DNA of 64,000 nt from JAFARZ01 sp035651595 (GCA_035651595.1 DASRFJ010000277.1:10264-74263), one strand, 5' to 3'. Shown: positions 40,989-49,744, counted from the stretch's first letter. The notes: generated from the letters alone by a model not told the origin. Numbers and translations: made by a program.

Positions 40989-42230
40989 TCAATGGAATGG
41001 GTTCGCCAGGCTGGCTAGCCGGGCCAGGCCGCGGCTCATCCGCTTCCAGAAACCCGGCGGCTTGTCGTAGGGCAGCGCGTCGACCACGGCCGCCACGGTC
41101 GGGGCCGGGGCGTCCGCGATCAGCGTGTACACCATGCCGCCCCCGGACCAGGTCAAGGAGCGCTGCGCCGAACCCGCGGCGTAGACGATCCGGCCGCCCA
41201 CCGTCGTCCGCTGCCAGCCGGCCAGCTTCGTCGCGAGCTTGCCACGCTGCTCGAACAAAGATACCACATAGAGTCCGTCCGAGTAGCCAAGGTCGAGTAC
41301 CGGTTCTGCCGCGGTGGTCTGCGCACCGGTGAACAGCGTCAGGCCGTCGGGCAGGACGGGAACGACCCGCCAGCCGCTGCGGGCGAAAGCGCCGAGCTTC
41401 GCGGGCGGGATCGGGACCGTCCACGCGGCGGCCTGCTGGTTCTTTTGCTGCTGGTTCTTTTGCTGCTGGCCCTGAGCGGCACCGAGCGCTCGCGGGCGCG
41501 GCTGCGAGACCGGCTTGCCGATCTGGACGTTGATGAAGAAACTCTCGTTGATCACGTGCGCCTGGGCGTCGTAGACCCGGCGTTCCAGCGGCAGCTTGGT
41601 GGCCTGATCCAGGTAGAACAGCGCGGCCAGGCTGCCATCGCCGCGCCACGCCTCGACCACCTGGGCGGGCCGGTTGTCGGCGGACGCGGCGCCGGCGTAG
41701 GCCACCACATAGTGGTTCTCGAGGAGGCCGACCAGCGTCGTCGTGACGCCGAGCACGCCCTCCGGCGAACCGCCGTCGGGATCGGTCGACTCATATGTCT
41801 GGGCACTGACCCCGGAGCCGGCCGCCTGGGTCTGCACCCACGTCTGCCCGCCGCTGACGTGCCAGATGTCCGACACCAGCAGCGTGCCGCCGCCGGAATC
41901 CCAGCGTGAATCGACCTCCTCGCCCTGGTATGAGGTGATCACGGCGGCCTTGGCCGCCTCGGTCATCAGGCTCATGGCCACCGGGCTGCTGTGCTTGCGC
42001 AGGCCACGCGTCGATGCCGTGCCCGCCCGGGCGGCGGCCACCCGGGGTGCCGAAGCAGCGGCGCCACTGCCTTCGGCGGTGGCCGGCGGGCTGCTGCACC
42101 CGGTGATCAGGCAGCCGGGCGCGGCGACGGCCAGCACCGCGGTAAACGCCAGCAGCAGGCGACCGCGGCCGTCCGCCGAACGCTGCGGTCTCGCCGCATG
42201 CGTCCGCCGAGACAGTCCGGCCATCGTCAT
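40989..42230 (-). CDS. MucB/RseB-like lipoprotein of the SigE system
   Basis: A 413-residue lipoprotein: N-terminal Arg, hydrophobic stretch (LLLAFTAVLAVAAPGCLITGC) with a lipobox, then an RseB N-domain (SLMTEAAKAAVITSYQGEEV ... DQATKLPLERRVYDAQ) and a C-terminal domain (LTLFTGAQTTAAEPVLDLGY). A QQQKN repeat joins them. RseB proteins bind RseA and modulate envelope stress signalling. Actinobacterial sigE loci usually have htrA here. The start is one of two near ATGs (42230, 42224); no ribosome site is clear, and 4 bp separate it from rseA. Confidence 0.78.
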   Translation of the reverse strand: MTMAGLSRRTHAARPQRSADGRGRLLLAFTAVLAVAAPGCLITGCSSPPATAEGSGAAASAPRVAAARAGTASTRGLRKHSSPVAMSLMTEAAKAAVITSYQGEEVDSRWDSGGGTLLVSDIWHVSGGQTWVQTQAAGSGVSAQTYESTDPDGGSPEGVLGVTTTLVGLLENHYVVAYAGAASADNRPAQVVEAWRGDGSLAALFYLDQATKLPLERRVYDAQAHVINESFFINVQIGKPVSQPRPRALGAAQGQQQKNQQQKNQQAAAWTVPIPPAKLGAFARSGWRVVPVLPDGLTLFTGAQTTAAEPVLDLGYSDGLYVVSLFEQRGKLATKLAGWQRTTVGGRIVYAAGSAQRSLTWSGGGMVYTLIADAPAPTVAAVVDALPYDKPPGFWKRMSRGLARLASLANPFH

Positions 42231-42234
42231 AGTG

Positions 42235-42840
42235 CTAGGGCGTCTGCGCCGTGTCGCTCGTGGATACCGTCGTCGGCAGAACCGCCGGTCCATCGACCGA
42301 GCCTGCTGCCCCGGTACCTGCTGCTCCGGCGAACGGGACGTCGCCCGTGATGACCGCGTGCTCCTCGCTGTACAGCTCCATCTGCGGCGTGATCCTGGGC
42401 CCGGGCGCCGCGTCCCCGCCGCCGGCGCCGAACGCGGCCGTGCCGAGGCCCACCATGATCGTCACCGCGCCGAGCGCGAGGTAGCGACCGTGCCGCCGGG
42501 ATATCCGCGATCCCCCGGGTCGGGAGTACCGCGGCCCTGGCGACCCTGCCGGGCCCGGTGGACGCAGCCCGCGGACGGGCCGGGAAAGCACCCGCAGCCG
42601 ACGGCGCGGTGGCTGGGTGCCGGTCAGCGACATCAGGCGGCGCAGCATGTCCGCCTCGTGCGCCGCGACCGCGGGGGATCCGGCGGCCAGCGACCTGAGC
42701 TGCCGCTTCAGGTCCCGCAGCGCGGCCGCTTCGGACCGGCACTGCTCGCAACGAGCGAGATGGGCCGTGGCCTTGTCCCGCTCCGCGCCGTCAAGCTCGC
42801 CGTCGACGAGGGCCGACAGGCGATCACCAAGGTGAGTCAT
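42235..42840 (-). CDS. rseA: anti-sigma factor RseA (zinc-associated)
   Basis: A 201-residue protein. The zinc-associated anti-sigma motif HLARCEQC is at residues 28-35 in an N-terminal helical domain, a membrane helix at about 121-140 (YLALGAVTIMVGLGTAAFGA), and an extracytoplasmic tail. It overlaps the sigE stop by 4 bp. It should hold SigE inactive at the membrane. Confidence 0.88.
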   Translation of the reverse strand: MTHLGDRLSALVDGELDGAERDKATAHLARCEQCRSEAAALRDLKRQLRSLAAGSPAVAAHEADMLRRLMSLTGTQPPRRRLRVLSRPVRGLRPPGPAGSPGPRYSRPGGSRISRRHGRYLALGAVTIMVGLGTAAFGAGGGDAAPGPRITPQMELYSEEHAVITGDVPFAGAAGTGAAGSVDGPAVLPTTVSTSDTAQTP

Positions 42841-43427
42841 GACAATCCGCTCCGCTTTACCCTGCGATGCTCGAGCGCACCGCGCAGCTGTGCCCGGCCG
42901 CGATGAATCCGGCTACGCACCGTACCGATCTTGACGCCCAGGGTGGCGGCGATCTCCTCGTATGAGAAGCCCTCGATATCGCACAGCACAACCGCCGCCC
43001 GGTACTCCGGCGGCAGCGCCTTCAGCGCGGACTGGATGTCGTCGTCCAGGTGTGTGTCGTCGAAGGCCTCGGCCGGGGTGGGCTCGCTGCCGGGGAGACG
43101 GTGCGCTACGTCGTCTGCCAGGCCCTCGAACCGAATCCGCTGCTTGCGGCGTGCGCCATCGAGGAACAGGTTGGTGGTGATCCGGTGCAGCCAGCCTTCG
43201 AACGTGCCGGGCGTGTAGCTCGACAGCGACCGGAACACCCGGACGAAGACCTCCTGGGTCAGGTCTTCGGCGTCGTGCGGGTTGCCGGTGAGGCGATAGG
43301 CGAGCCGGTATACCCGAACCGAGTGGGTGCGCACGATTTCATCCCAGGACGGCAGGGTCCAGTCGGCTTCCGCCGCCTCCTCCACCAGTCCGCCCTCCGG
43401 GTCACGAACCGTTGCGCTTGTTACCAT
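42837..43427 (-). CDS. sigE: ECF sigma factor SigE
   Basis: A 196-residue group IV sigma factor. Region 2 is VYRLAYRLTGNPHDAEDLTQEVF and ...GTFEGWLHRITTNLFLD; region 4 is ALPPEYRAAVVLCDIEGFSY and GVKIGTVRSRIHRGR. Gene order and the divergent O-methyltransferase match the mycobacterial sigE locus (Rv1221/Rv1220c). A SigE-type promoter precedes it (43478). It directs the envelope-stress response in relatives. Confidence 0.92.
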   Translation of the reverse strand: MVTSATVRDPEGGLVEEAAEADWTLPSWDEIVRTHSVRVYRLAYRLTGNPHDAEDLTQEVFVRVFRSLSSYTPGTFEGWLHRITTNLFLDGARRKQRIRFEGLADDVAHRLPGSEPTPAEAFDDTHLDDDIQSALKALPPEYRAAVVLCDIEGFSYEEIAATLGVKIGTVRSRIHRGRAQLRGALEHRRVKRSGLS

Positions 43428-43477
43428 CGTGCCCTGGTTTCCGTCCTCACGCCAGTTCGGGGATCTGCACGCTAGTA

Positions 43478-43503
43478 AACGGTCCGACCGCGGGCAGAGT
43501 TCC
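43478..43503 (-). promoter_or_regulatory. candidate SigE-autoregulated promoter
   Basis: Minus strand GGAACT, 16 bases, CGTT, 51 bp before the sigE start; this matches the known SigE consensus GGAAC-N16-CGTT. The -35 box is different from that in the paralog promoters (TGTCAACC). Confidence 0.7.
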
Positions 43504-43535
43504 CGCAGCTAGTCCCAGGGCGCTACGCTGCTGCG

Positions 43536-44213
43536 GTGGGGCCACTGGGTAACGTCACGGAATACGCCGCAGACTACGTAATTGAGGACGAGCCGCTGCT
43601 GACCGCGCGGGCCAACGCCGCCGACCTGGGCGGTACTTCGCCGGTTTCGCCCGAGGTTGGCGCCGCGCTGCGGTTCATCGCTTCGGCGGTCGGCGCGCGG
43701 ACCGCGGTGGAGGTCGGTACCGGCTGCGGCAGTTCGGGCATCTGGCTGCTCCGCGGCATGCGCCCTGGCGGCGTGCTGACCAGCGTCGATACCGAGCCCG
43801 AGTACCACCGGATGGCACGGCAGGCGTTCACCCAGGCCGGTTTCGCGCCCAACCAGAGCCGGCTCATCCTCGGCCGCGCGCTCGACGTGCTGCCCCGGCT
43901 CTCCGACGGTGCGTATGACCTGGTGTTCTGCGACTGCGACCCGCGGGACTATCCGGATTACCTGCGGGCAGCCCTGCGGCTGCTGCGGCCTGGCGGGGTC
44001 GTCGCGTTCAACGATGCGCTCGCCGCTGGCGGTCCTGCTGGCGGTGGCACCGCAGGGAGTCGCACCGCTGGCGGTGACGTGCGGGACGCCAGCGATGACT
44101 TCGGCGAGAGCCTGGCCGACCTCGCCAGCCTGGTGCGCGACGACGAGCGCCTCGTGCCCATGCTGCTGCCGCTCAGTGACGGCCTGCTAGCCGCTGTGCT
44201 GCGCGGTAACTAA
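43536..44213 (+). CDS. O-methyltransferase, family 3
   Basis: A 225-residue SAM-dependent methyltransferase from a GTG start. SAM-binding motif VEVGTGCGSSGIWLL, then GVLTSVDTEPEYHRMARQAF and YDLVFCDCDPRDYPDYL. Length and divergent position next to sigE match Rv1220c. A Gly/Thr-rich insertion (AAGGPAGGGTAGSRTAGGD) is lineage specific. Substrate unknown. Confidence 0.9.
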   Translation: MGPLGNVTEYAADYVIEDEPLLTARANAADLGGTSPVSPEVGAALRFIASAVGARTAVEVGTGCGSSGIWLLRGMRPGGVLTSVDTEPEYHRMARQAFTQAGFAPNQSRLILGRALDVLPRLSDGAYDLVFCDCDPRDYPDYLRAALRLLRPGGVVAFNDALAAGGPAGGGTAGSRTAGGDVRDASDDFGESLADLASLVRDDERLVPMLLPLSDGLLAAVLRGN

Positions 44214-44255
44214 GAGCGGCCCGGGGCTGGCGCCCGGCGGAGCCTGCGCGGCCGG

Positions 44256-44423
44256 TCAGCCCACGACGGACTTGAGCGCGTCGCCCAGCTTGGCCGCCTC
44301 TTCGGCCGTGAGCTCGACTACGAGCCGCCCGCCGCCTTCAAGCGGGACGCGCATTACTATGCCGCGGCCCTCCTTGGTGACCTCAAGCGGACCATCGCCC
44401 GTCCGCGGCTTCATCGCCGCCAT
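44256..44423 (-). CDS. DUF3117 small protein
   Basis: A 55-residue conserved actinobacterial protein: MAAMKPRTGDGPLEVTKEGR, then VPLEGGGRLVVELTAEEA. I use the ATG at 44423, which has GGAGGAAGGGG upstream and gives the normal length of about 55; a longer frame begins at 44513. Function unknown. Confidence 0.9.
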   Translation of the reverse strand: MAAMKPRTGDGPLEVTKEGRGIVMRVPLEGGGRLVVELTAEEAAKLGDALKSVVG

Positions 44424-44732
44424 CTCATCCCCTTCCTCCGGTACCGCACACAGCCCTCGTGGACGCCGCGCACGCCACACCTCCCGGCGTCTGCGGCGGA
44501 ACCGGCCAGCCACAATCGTTTCGATAAGTCGCCCTATTATCTCAGGGTTCGGCCGCCGAATGGTAATGATCGGCTCTCAGGGATGCCAACATGATGTCCG
44601 CAACCGCCTTTGTGGCAGGCGTTCCGGCGTTCTGCGGGCGTTCTGAACAAGCCGGCGCGTCGTTGCTTGGTAGCTGTTGCGTCGAGTGGCGGTCCGGTGG
44701 CGATGGCCATCTGGGGACTGCACGGCGGCCAA

Positions 44733-44753
44733 TGCTCAGGTTCACACTGAGCA
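44733..44753 (-). terminator. terminator of ssrA
   Basis: TGCTCAG-N7-CTGAGCA followed by TT on the minus strand, 5 bases beyond the tmRNA 3' end. The rest of spacer 44424-44757 shows no gene. Confidence 0.75.
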
Positions 44754-44757
44754 CTCG

Positions 44758-45126
44758 TGGAGGTGGCGGGAATCGAACCCGCGTCCTTCGGTACCTCACC
44801 AGGGCTTCTCCGGGCGCAGCTTGCTCTGCTTTTCTCAGCCCCGGCGATCACGCAAGCTAGACGCCGACGGGCTCAGCCGCTGTTCGATGTCCCGCCTGGC
44901 CCCGCGACCGGGTCAGACGGTAATCCTTCTAGCTGATGCCAGGCACCGGGTCGAAGGCATCCCCGGGCTGACAGAGCTCTTAGCTCGCCTTAGGCGGCGA
45001 GAGCGAGCTCAGTGCGCGTTGAGTTGGCACTTATTGGTTTGCGGCCACAGGATTATCGAGGTCACAACCGCAACCCTCGGCCCGCTTCCCCTGGATCGAC
45101 CACCAAAGTCGAAACCGTTCACCCCC
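44758..45126 (-). ncRNA. ssrA: tmRNA
   Basis: About 369 bases. The 5' end GGGGGUGAACGGUUUCGACUU and the 3' end with a TpsiC arm (GGGUUCGAUUCCCGCC) and acceptor CACCUCCA pair into the tRNA-like domain; CCA is not encoded. The message part reads GCC AAC TCA ACG CGC ACT GAG CTC GCT CTC GCC GCC TAA (45028 to 44990), encoding the tag ANSTRTELALAA. SmpB is encoded 3.1 kb away on the same strand. The tag ends in ALAA, as expected for Clp targeting. Confidence 0.95.
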
Positions 45127-45199
45127 TATTGAGTTGTCTGGCCAGCGTTGGCGTCATGCCGACCGACCACCATCCTGACCGTACACGTACAACGCCAGG

Positions 45200-45360
45200 A
45201 CGCCAACCTGGATTCCGCCCCTGCTCCGTTCCCGCTCCGTCCCTGCTCCGTTCCTGCCCCGTTCCCGTGCCCGTCGCCTCAGGTCGCCTCGGGTCGCCGT
45301 CGCCTCGGGTCGCCTCGGGCCGCCGTCGCCTCGGGTCGCCTCGGGTCGCCGTCCCGGCCA
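45200..45360. repeat. GTCGCCTCGGG-type tandem repeats upstream of ssrA
   Basis: At least eight 10-11-bp units (CGTCGCCTCGGG / TCGCCTCGGG) and CGTTCCCGCTCC-type units, about 80 bp beyond the tmRNA 5' end. No coding sense. Confidence 0.75.
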
Positions 45361-45411
45361 CGCGTCCCTATTGTCCGGTTTGTCTTAGCTGTTCACCAAG
45401 CGTAGATGGAA

Positions 45412-45599
45412 TATTCGAATGAGTGAACGATCTCTATACCCAATAGGGGTATATAGTTCATGATCACGAAGGGTTTTATGGCCTATAGCACGTACAACCC
45501 TTCATGATCATGAAACACGCCACGCGAACCGGCGGAACGCAGGCCCGCATAGCAGGACAAACCAGACCGCATACCCCTCTGTATCGATAGCCGCCTCCC
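45412..45599 (+). repeat. 188-bp dispersed repeat, copy 1
   Basis: Contains an internal palindrome TTCATGATCACGAAGGGTTT ... AACCCTTCATGATCATGAA and a smaller ATACCC/GGGTAT hairpin, then GCCACGCGAACCGGCGGAAC and a conserved segment to GTATCGAT. Its reverse complement recurs at 53032-53219 at roughly 85-90 percent identity by eye. No gene. Confidence 0.9.
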
Positions 45600-45789
45600 G
45601 ACGCCTCGCTCAGGACGATCCGCACAACGCGCGCTCCGCCCGAACCAGCAACCGAAAACACGCCTGAGACGCCTGATGAACAGCTACGGTTTGTTAACAC
45701 TACAGCTGTCTTCTTACCCGAACGGCGGGGACATATCAGTGCAAAACGGCCGGGAAGGCCCGACGAAAGGGTAACAAGACAGGTGTAGC

Positions 45790-45885
45790 GTTACGGGGCG
45801 CGGGGACCGGGGGCGCGGGGGACCGGGAGTGCGCGGGGGGACCGGGGGCGCGGGGGACCGGGGGCGCGGGGGGACCGGGAGTGCG
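45790..45885. repeat. GGGGACCGGGGGCGCG tandem repeats
   Basis: Five to six units of GGGGCGCGGGGGACCGGG type in the 1-kb non-coding region between ssrA and the transpeptidase-like gene. Confidence 0.75.
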
Positions 45886-45982
45886 ATGTGGTTCATGGGA
45901 CGCAAATGGCCCCCGCGAGCGCTGGCGGTGGCCGAAACGCGCCCGCGGGGGCCGACCGGCAGGGTCGGAGCCGGTCCGGTGG

Positions 45983-46057
45983 CCGGGTCTCCCCCGAGAT
46001 GAGACCCGGACCTTCCATGGTGACTGGGTCGCAACCCCCCAAGCGAATCCCAGTCAC
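45983..46057 (+). ncRNA. 6C-like small RNA (two C-loop hairpins)
   Basis: Two perfect 9-bp hairpins in a row: CCGGGTCTC/GAGACCCGG with a run of five C at the loop, and GTGACTGGG/CCCAGTCAC with six C in a 20-base loop. Paired C-rich loops define the actinobacterial 6C RNA family. A strong upstream hairpin GGCCCCCGCG/CGCGGGGGCC (45908-45953) precedes it. The strand is chosen because the C runs should be in the RNA loops. The family call is from structure only. Confidence 0.6.
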
Positions 46058-46145
46058 CTGTAAAGACGCCTCTAGGTGTCCGTATGGTTGCTCCGAGTAA
46101 ACATATTTCGGTCACGCATTGATAACGCTATGTAACCGATGCTGG

Positions 46146-48263
46146 TCAGGACCCGGGCTGTGTGGCGCTGCTGAGCGCCGTGTTGCTGAGCGCGGTGCTG
46201 CCCAAGGTCGAGACGAAGGCACCGGCCAAGGCCGCCGCGGACAGCCGTGGCGTGCTGCCCGCCTCGATCAGCGCGAACGCCACGTCCCCGCGATACCCGA
46301 CGAACCAGCTGAGCCAGCCGGTCGAGGTGTGCGTGAGGCCGACCTGTCCGCAAACGGGCGCGCCGGATACGTTCGCTGCCTTGGCGGCGCCCGACTTGAC
46401 CGCGCCGCGCATGAGATCGCGCAGCGACGACAGCGACGCCTGGTCGAGCTGAGCGGCCGGCGCGCGGGCCGGATCCGCGTCGGCCAGCACGGACGGGGCG
46501 TGCCACGAGCCCGAGTCGACTTCGGCCGCCACCAGGGCCATGGCCAGCGGGCTCACCAGGACGTTGCCCTTGCCGATCGTCTGGGCGGCGAGACCGGCCT
46601 CATCGGAGGCAACCGGGACCGACCCGGTGAACGCCGGCACCTGAAGCGGGCCAGCCCAGTCCCCGCCGAGGCCGAATGCCTTCACCACCTCGGTGAACTG
46701 CCCCGGCGTGAGCCGCTCGGAGAGCCCGGCGAACGCCGTCCCGCAGTCATTGGCGAAATCGCTGCTGAACGGCCGCTGCGCGGCGGTGCCGTAGCTGGTG
46801 AACGTCTGCCCGCCGACGGTGAACGAGTTGTCGCAGGAGATCGGCGTGTTCTCGGTCAGCCCGGACTGGAGCAGCGCCTCAGTGGAGACGATGGTGAACG
46901 CGGTGCCTGGCGACAGCCTGGCGTTCAGCGGACCACCCGGCGGCAGCGTGGTCGCGCCGGAATGCTGGGCGACGGCGAGCACGTCGCCGGTGGATGCCTG
47001 CACCGCGATGAGCTCGCCGGACTGCGACACGGAGTCGAGCGCCGCCAGCGCGGCGCGCTGGACGGCCGAGTTGATCGTGGTGCGCACCGAGGCGCCCGGG
47101 GCACCGGGCCACTGCTTCAGCGTCGCGACCACGTCGCCGGCCGAGTTCAGATCCACGATCGAGGTCGACGGGCTGCCGAGCAGCTGCCGCTGATAGACAT
47201 GCTCCAGGCCGGACAGCCCGATCGTGGTGCCGGGCAGGTAGAGCGTGCCCTCGGCCTGAAGCTGCTTGTCCACCTCGCTGCCGACCTGGCCCACCAGCCC
47301 GGTGGCGTTGGCCTTGTACAGCACCTGCTGGTCGGTCTTCACCACCAGGCCGGGTATGCCCTGCAACTTCGGACGCAGTTGCTGGAAGGTGTCCGGATCG
47401 AGCGTGGCCAGCTTCAGGAACGCGGCGGGCGGAGCCGCGGCGATCTGGCCGGAGACCTGGGCCGCCTCGACGCCGGTGGCGGCGGCGAACTGGGTGGCGG
47501 TCGCCTGCGGGTTCGTCAGCTTGCCGGGGACCACACCCACCACGTCTACCGTGGCCGATGACTGAAGCGGCTGGCCATCGGAGTCAAGAATCAGCCCGCG
47601 AGCCGGAAACGTGGTGACGACCGCGAGCCGGTCGCCGACGCCGAGCTGCGGGTGGATGACCGACGGCGACCAGGCCACCCGCCAGTCGCTGCCGCTCTTC
47701 ACCAGACCGAACCTGCCCTGGTACGTCCACACCCGGTTCGGCTGGGCCAGGTCGACCGTGGCCGTGAACGTGGCCTGCGCGGTGGCGCCGTGTTGCGTCA
47801 CCGAGTCCATCGCCAGGAACAGCGCGGTGGCATCGAGTTGCCCGAATGTGGCGCGGAGCGCCGCGGCGACCGTGTGCGGCGGCGCGGTGGTCAGCGCGCC
47901 GGCGCCGGCGTAGTCCTGGCCCTGCCAGTCGAGCAGGAAGCTCTGCGCTACCGGTTCGGCGGATGCCTCGGAGTCGAAGCCGACCGCTGTGCCGATGACG
48001 ATGACGCCGACGACGAGGATGAACAGCGCGGCGACCCGATCCCGCGGCATCCGTTTGCGCGCACTCCGCCCTCGCGGCCGGGCATGACCGCCGGCGCGGG
48101 GGCCGGCTGAAGCCCGCGAACCGGCTGAGGTCCGCGAACCGGCTGAGGTCCGCGAACCGGCTGTGCCGACAGTGTCCGCCGGGCCGGCTGTGCCGACAGT
48201 ATCCGCCTGGCCGGCTGTGCCGGCGGGGCGAGCAGATCCCGCAGGACTCCCTGGTGAAGACAC
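46146..48263 (-). CDS. transpeptidase-family (PBP-like) protein, catalytic motifs lost
   Basis: A 705-residue membrane protein. Repetitive N-terminus (TAGSRTSAGSR), one membrane helix (about 77-95), NTF2-like MecA_N domain (96-205), PBP dimerisation-type domain, and a transpeptidase-like domain from about 390. The three active-site motifs are replaced: SxxK by T454-A-F-T457, SxN by D506-C-G508, KTG by Q640-V-G642. The fold seems intact. It should be a non-enzymatic penicillin-binding-protein relative. GTG start is 4 bp after smpB; a shorter form beginning near MPRDRVAALF is possible. Confidence 0.8.
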   Translation of the reverse strand: MSSPGSPAGSARPAGTAGQADTVGTAGPADTVGTAGSRTSAGSRTSAGSRASAGPRAGGHARPRGRSARKRMPRDRVAALFILVVGVIVIGTAVGFDSEASAEPVAQSFLLDWQGQDYAGAGALTTAPPHTVAAALRATFGQLDATALFLAMDSVTQHGATAQATFTATVDLAQPNRVWTYQGRFGLVKSGSDWRVAWSPSVIHPQLGVGDRLAVVTTFPARGLILDSDGQPLQSSATVDVVGVVPGKLTNPQATATQFAAATGVEAAQVSGQIAAAPPAAFLKLATLDPDTFQQLRPKLQGIPGLVVKTDQQVLYKANATGLVGQVGSEVDKQLQAEGTLYLPGTTIGLSGLEHVYQRQLLGSPSTSIVDLNSAGDVVATLKQWPGAPGASVRTTINSAVQRAALAALDSVSQSGELIAVQASTGDVLAVAQHSGATTLPPGGPLNARLSPGTAFTIVSTEALLQSGLTENTPISCDNSFTVGGQTFTSYGTAAQRPFSSDFANDCGTAFAGLSERLTPGQFTEVVKAFGLGGDWAGPLQVPAFTGSVPVASDEAGLAAQTIGKGNVLVSPLAMALVAAEVDSGSWHAPSVLADADPARAPAAQLDQASLSSLRDLMRGAVKSGAAKAANVSGAPVCGQVGLTHTSTGWLSWFVGYRGDVAFALIEAGSTPRLSAAALAGAFVSTLGSTALSNTALSSATQPGS

Positions 48264-48266
48264 CCG

Positions 48267-48731
48267 TTACCTTCGCCGTCTGAGCGCACGGTCCATTTCC
48301 CTGGCCGCGTCGCGCTTAGCCAGGTCTTGACGCTTATCGTAGGTCCGCTTACCCCGGGCAAGCGCGATTTCAACCTTGACGTTGCCGTCCTTGAAGTAAA
48401 GCTCGAGCGGAACGAGCGTCAGCCCTCGCTCCTGGGTCTCGCTGACCAGCCGGTCGATCTCGGATCGGTGCAGCAGCAGCTTCCTGATCCGCCGCGGGGT
48501 GTGATTGGTCCATGTGCCCTGGATGTACTCGGGGATGTGCACGTTGTGCAGCCAGGCCTCGCCGTCGGTAATCTGCGCGAACCCGTCGGTCAGCGACGCG
48601 CGGCCCAGCCGCAGCGACTTTACCTCGGTACCGGTAAGGACCAAGCCAGCCTCGTAAGTGTCCTCGATGTGGTACTCGTGCAGGGCGCGACGATTCCTGG
48701 CGATGACCTTCCGGCCTTTCTCCTTTGCCAT
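48267..48731 (-). CDS. smpB: SmpB, tmRNA-binding protein
   Basis: A 154-residue partner of tmRNA in ribosome rescue. Recognisable parts are NRRALHEYHIEDTYEAGLVL, TGTEVKSLRLGRASLTDGFA and the C-terminal tail KRDAAREMDRALRRRR that enters the mRNA channel. It is 34 bp downstream of ftsX. Confidence 0.95.
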   Translation of the reverse strand: MAKEKGRKVIARNRRALHEYHIEDTYEAGLVLTGTEVKSLRLGRASLTDGFAQITDGEAWLHNVHIPEYIQGTWTNHTPRRIRKLLLHRSEIDRLVSETQERGLTLVPLELYFKDGNVKVEIALARGKRTYDKRQDLAKRDAAREMDRALRRRR

Positions 48732-48764
48732 GTCCGCCCCGTCCCAGCACGTTCCGGTGAGTGC

Positions 48765-49676
48765 CTAGATTCTCAGGTAACGCCGCAGCGTCAGGAACGA
48801 CGTCGCGCCGCAGAGCAGCACTCCGACCACCATCGCGAGCAAGATGACCTCGATCAGGTCGCCGGCCGACAGGCTCGTGTTGGTGGCGAAGTACGTCTCC
48901 ACCGTATCGAGCAGAAAGACCTTCGCGGCAATGAGGAGCCCGGCGGCGATCGCCCAGCCGATCAGGCCGGCGATCGCACCCTCGAGCAGGAACGGCAGCT
49001 GAATGTAGAAATTCGACGCGCCGACCAGCCGCATGATCGAGGTCTCCCGCCGCCGGTTGAACGCGGACAGCCGGATCGTGTTCGCGACCAGCAGGATCGC
49101 GGCCACGAGCAGGATCAGCGCGATGATCACCACGGCGTTCCGCGCCGCGTCCAGCAGCCGGTAGAACTTGTCCAGGATCGTCATCTCGTTGACCACGCTG
49201 TCGACCCCCGGCGCGCCGTTGACCGCGCTCGAGACGACGCTGTAGTCCCCCGAAGGATCCTTGAGCTTCACCTCGAGCGAATCCGGGATCCCGTCCGAGG
49301 GGGTGTTGTTCACCAGGCTGGGCTCATTCGAGAACTCCTGGCGGAAGTCCTGGTACTGCTCGGCCTGCGAGACGTACTGAGCGAACTGCACCTGCGGCAT
49401 GGACTGGAGTCGCTGCTTGAGCTGCTGCTTCTCCGCCGGGGTGGCCGGGCCGTCCTCCTCGCAGATCGGGTTCGCACTCGACTTGATGCAGAAATAGACG
49501 GACATCTCCACGCGGCCCTGCCAGAACGACCGGGTTCGGTCCACCTGCTTGACGAACAGCAGGCCGGTGCCGAGCAGGGAGAGGCTGATTGCCACGACCA
49601 CGATGAGCGCCATCGTCATGGTCAGGTTCCGGCGCAGCCCGATCCAGATCTCGGAGAAGACGAACTGTGAGGGCAT
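48765..49676 (-). CDS. ftsX: FtsX, cell-division ABC permease
   Basis: A 303-residue membrane protein with one N-terminal helix (LTMTMALIVVVAISLSLLGT), an extracytoplasmic domain of about 120 residues with a disulfide pair (CIKSSANPICEE), and three C-terminal helices. It works with FtsE to control peptidoglycan hydrolases. 68 bp downstream of ftsE. Confidence 0.93.
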   Translation of the reverse strand: MPSQFVFSEIWIGLRRNLTMTMALIVVVAISLSLLGTGLLFVKQVDRTRSFWQGRVEMSVYFCIKSSANPICEEDGPATPAEKQQLKQRLQSMPQVQFAQYVSQAEQYQDFRQEFSNEPSLVNNTPSDGIPDSLEVKLKDPSGDYSVVSSAVNGAPGVDSVVNEMTILDKFYRLLDAARNAVVIIALILLVAAILLVANTIRLSAFNRRRETSIMRLVGASNFYIQLPFLLEGAIAGLIGWAIAAGLLIAAKVFLLDTVETYFATNTSLSAGDLIEVILLAMVVGVLLCGATSFLTLRRYLRI

Positions 49677-49744
49677 GACTAATCCTTCGCTGATCTAAAT
49701 GGCGATGCGCTGCGGCGAATGAAGCCAACAGTGCAGGTAACAGG

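Noticed and set aside
43478..43503. SigE as the driver of the five paralog promoters
   Set aside because: The sigE promoter has GGAACT/CGTT, whereas the paralog promoters have TGTCAACC/CGTC; a different ECF factor is more likely, though not proven.
45960..46070. c-di-AMP (ydaO) riboswitch
   Set aside because: The conserved ydaO core bases are absent and no cell-wall hydrolase gene follows; paired C-rich loops fit 6C RNA better.
45714..46115. 133-residue minus-strand frame
   Set aside because: Runs through G-rich repeats and the 6C-like RNA; Pro/Arg-rich with no domain.
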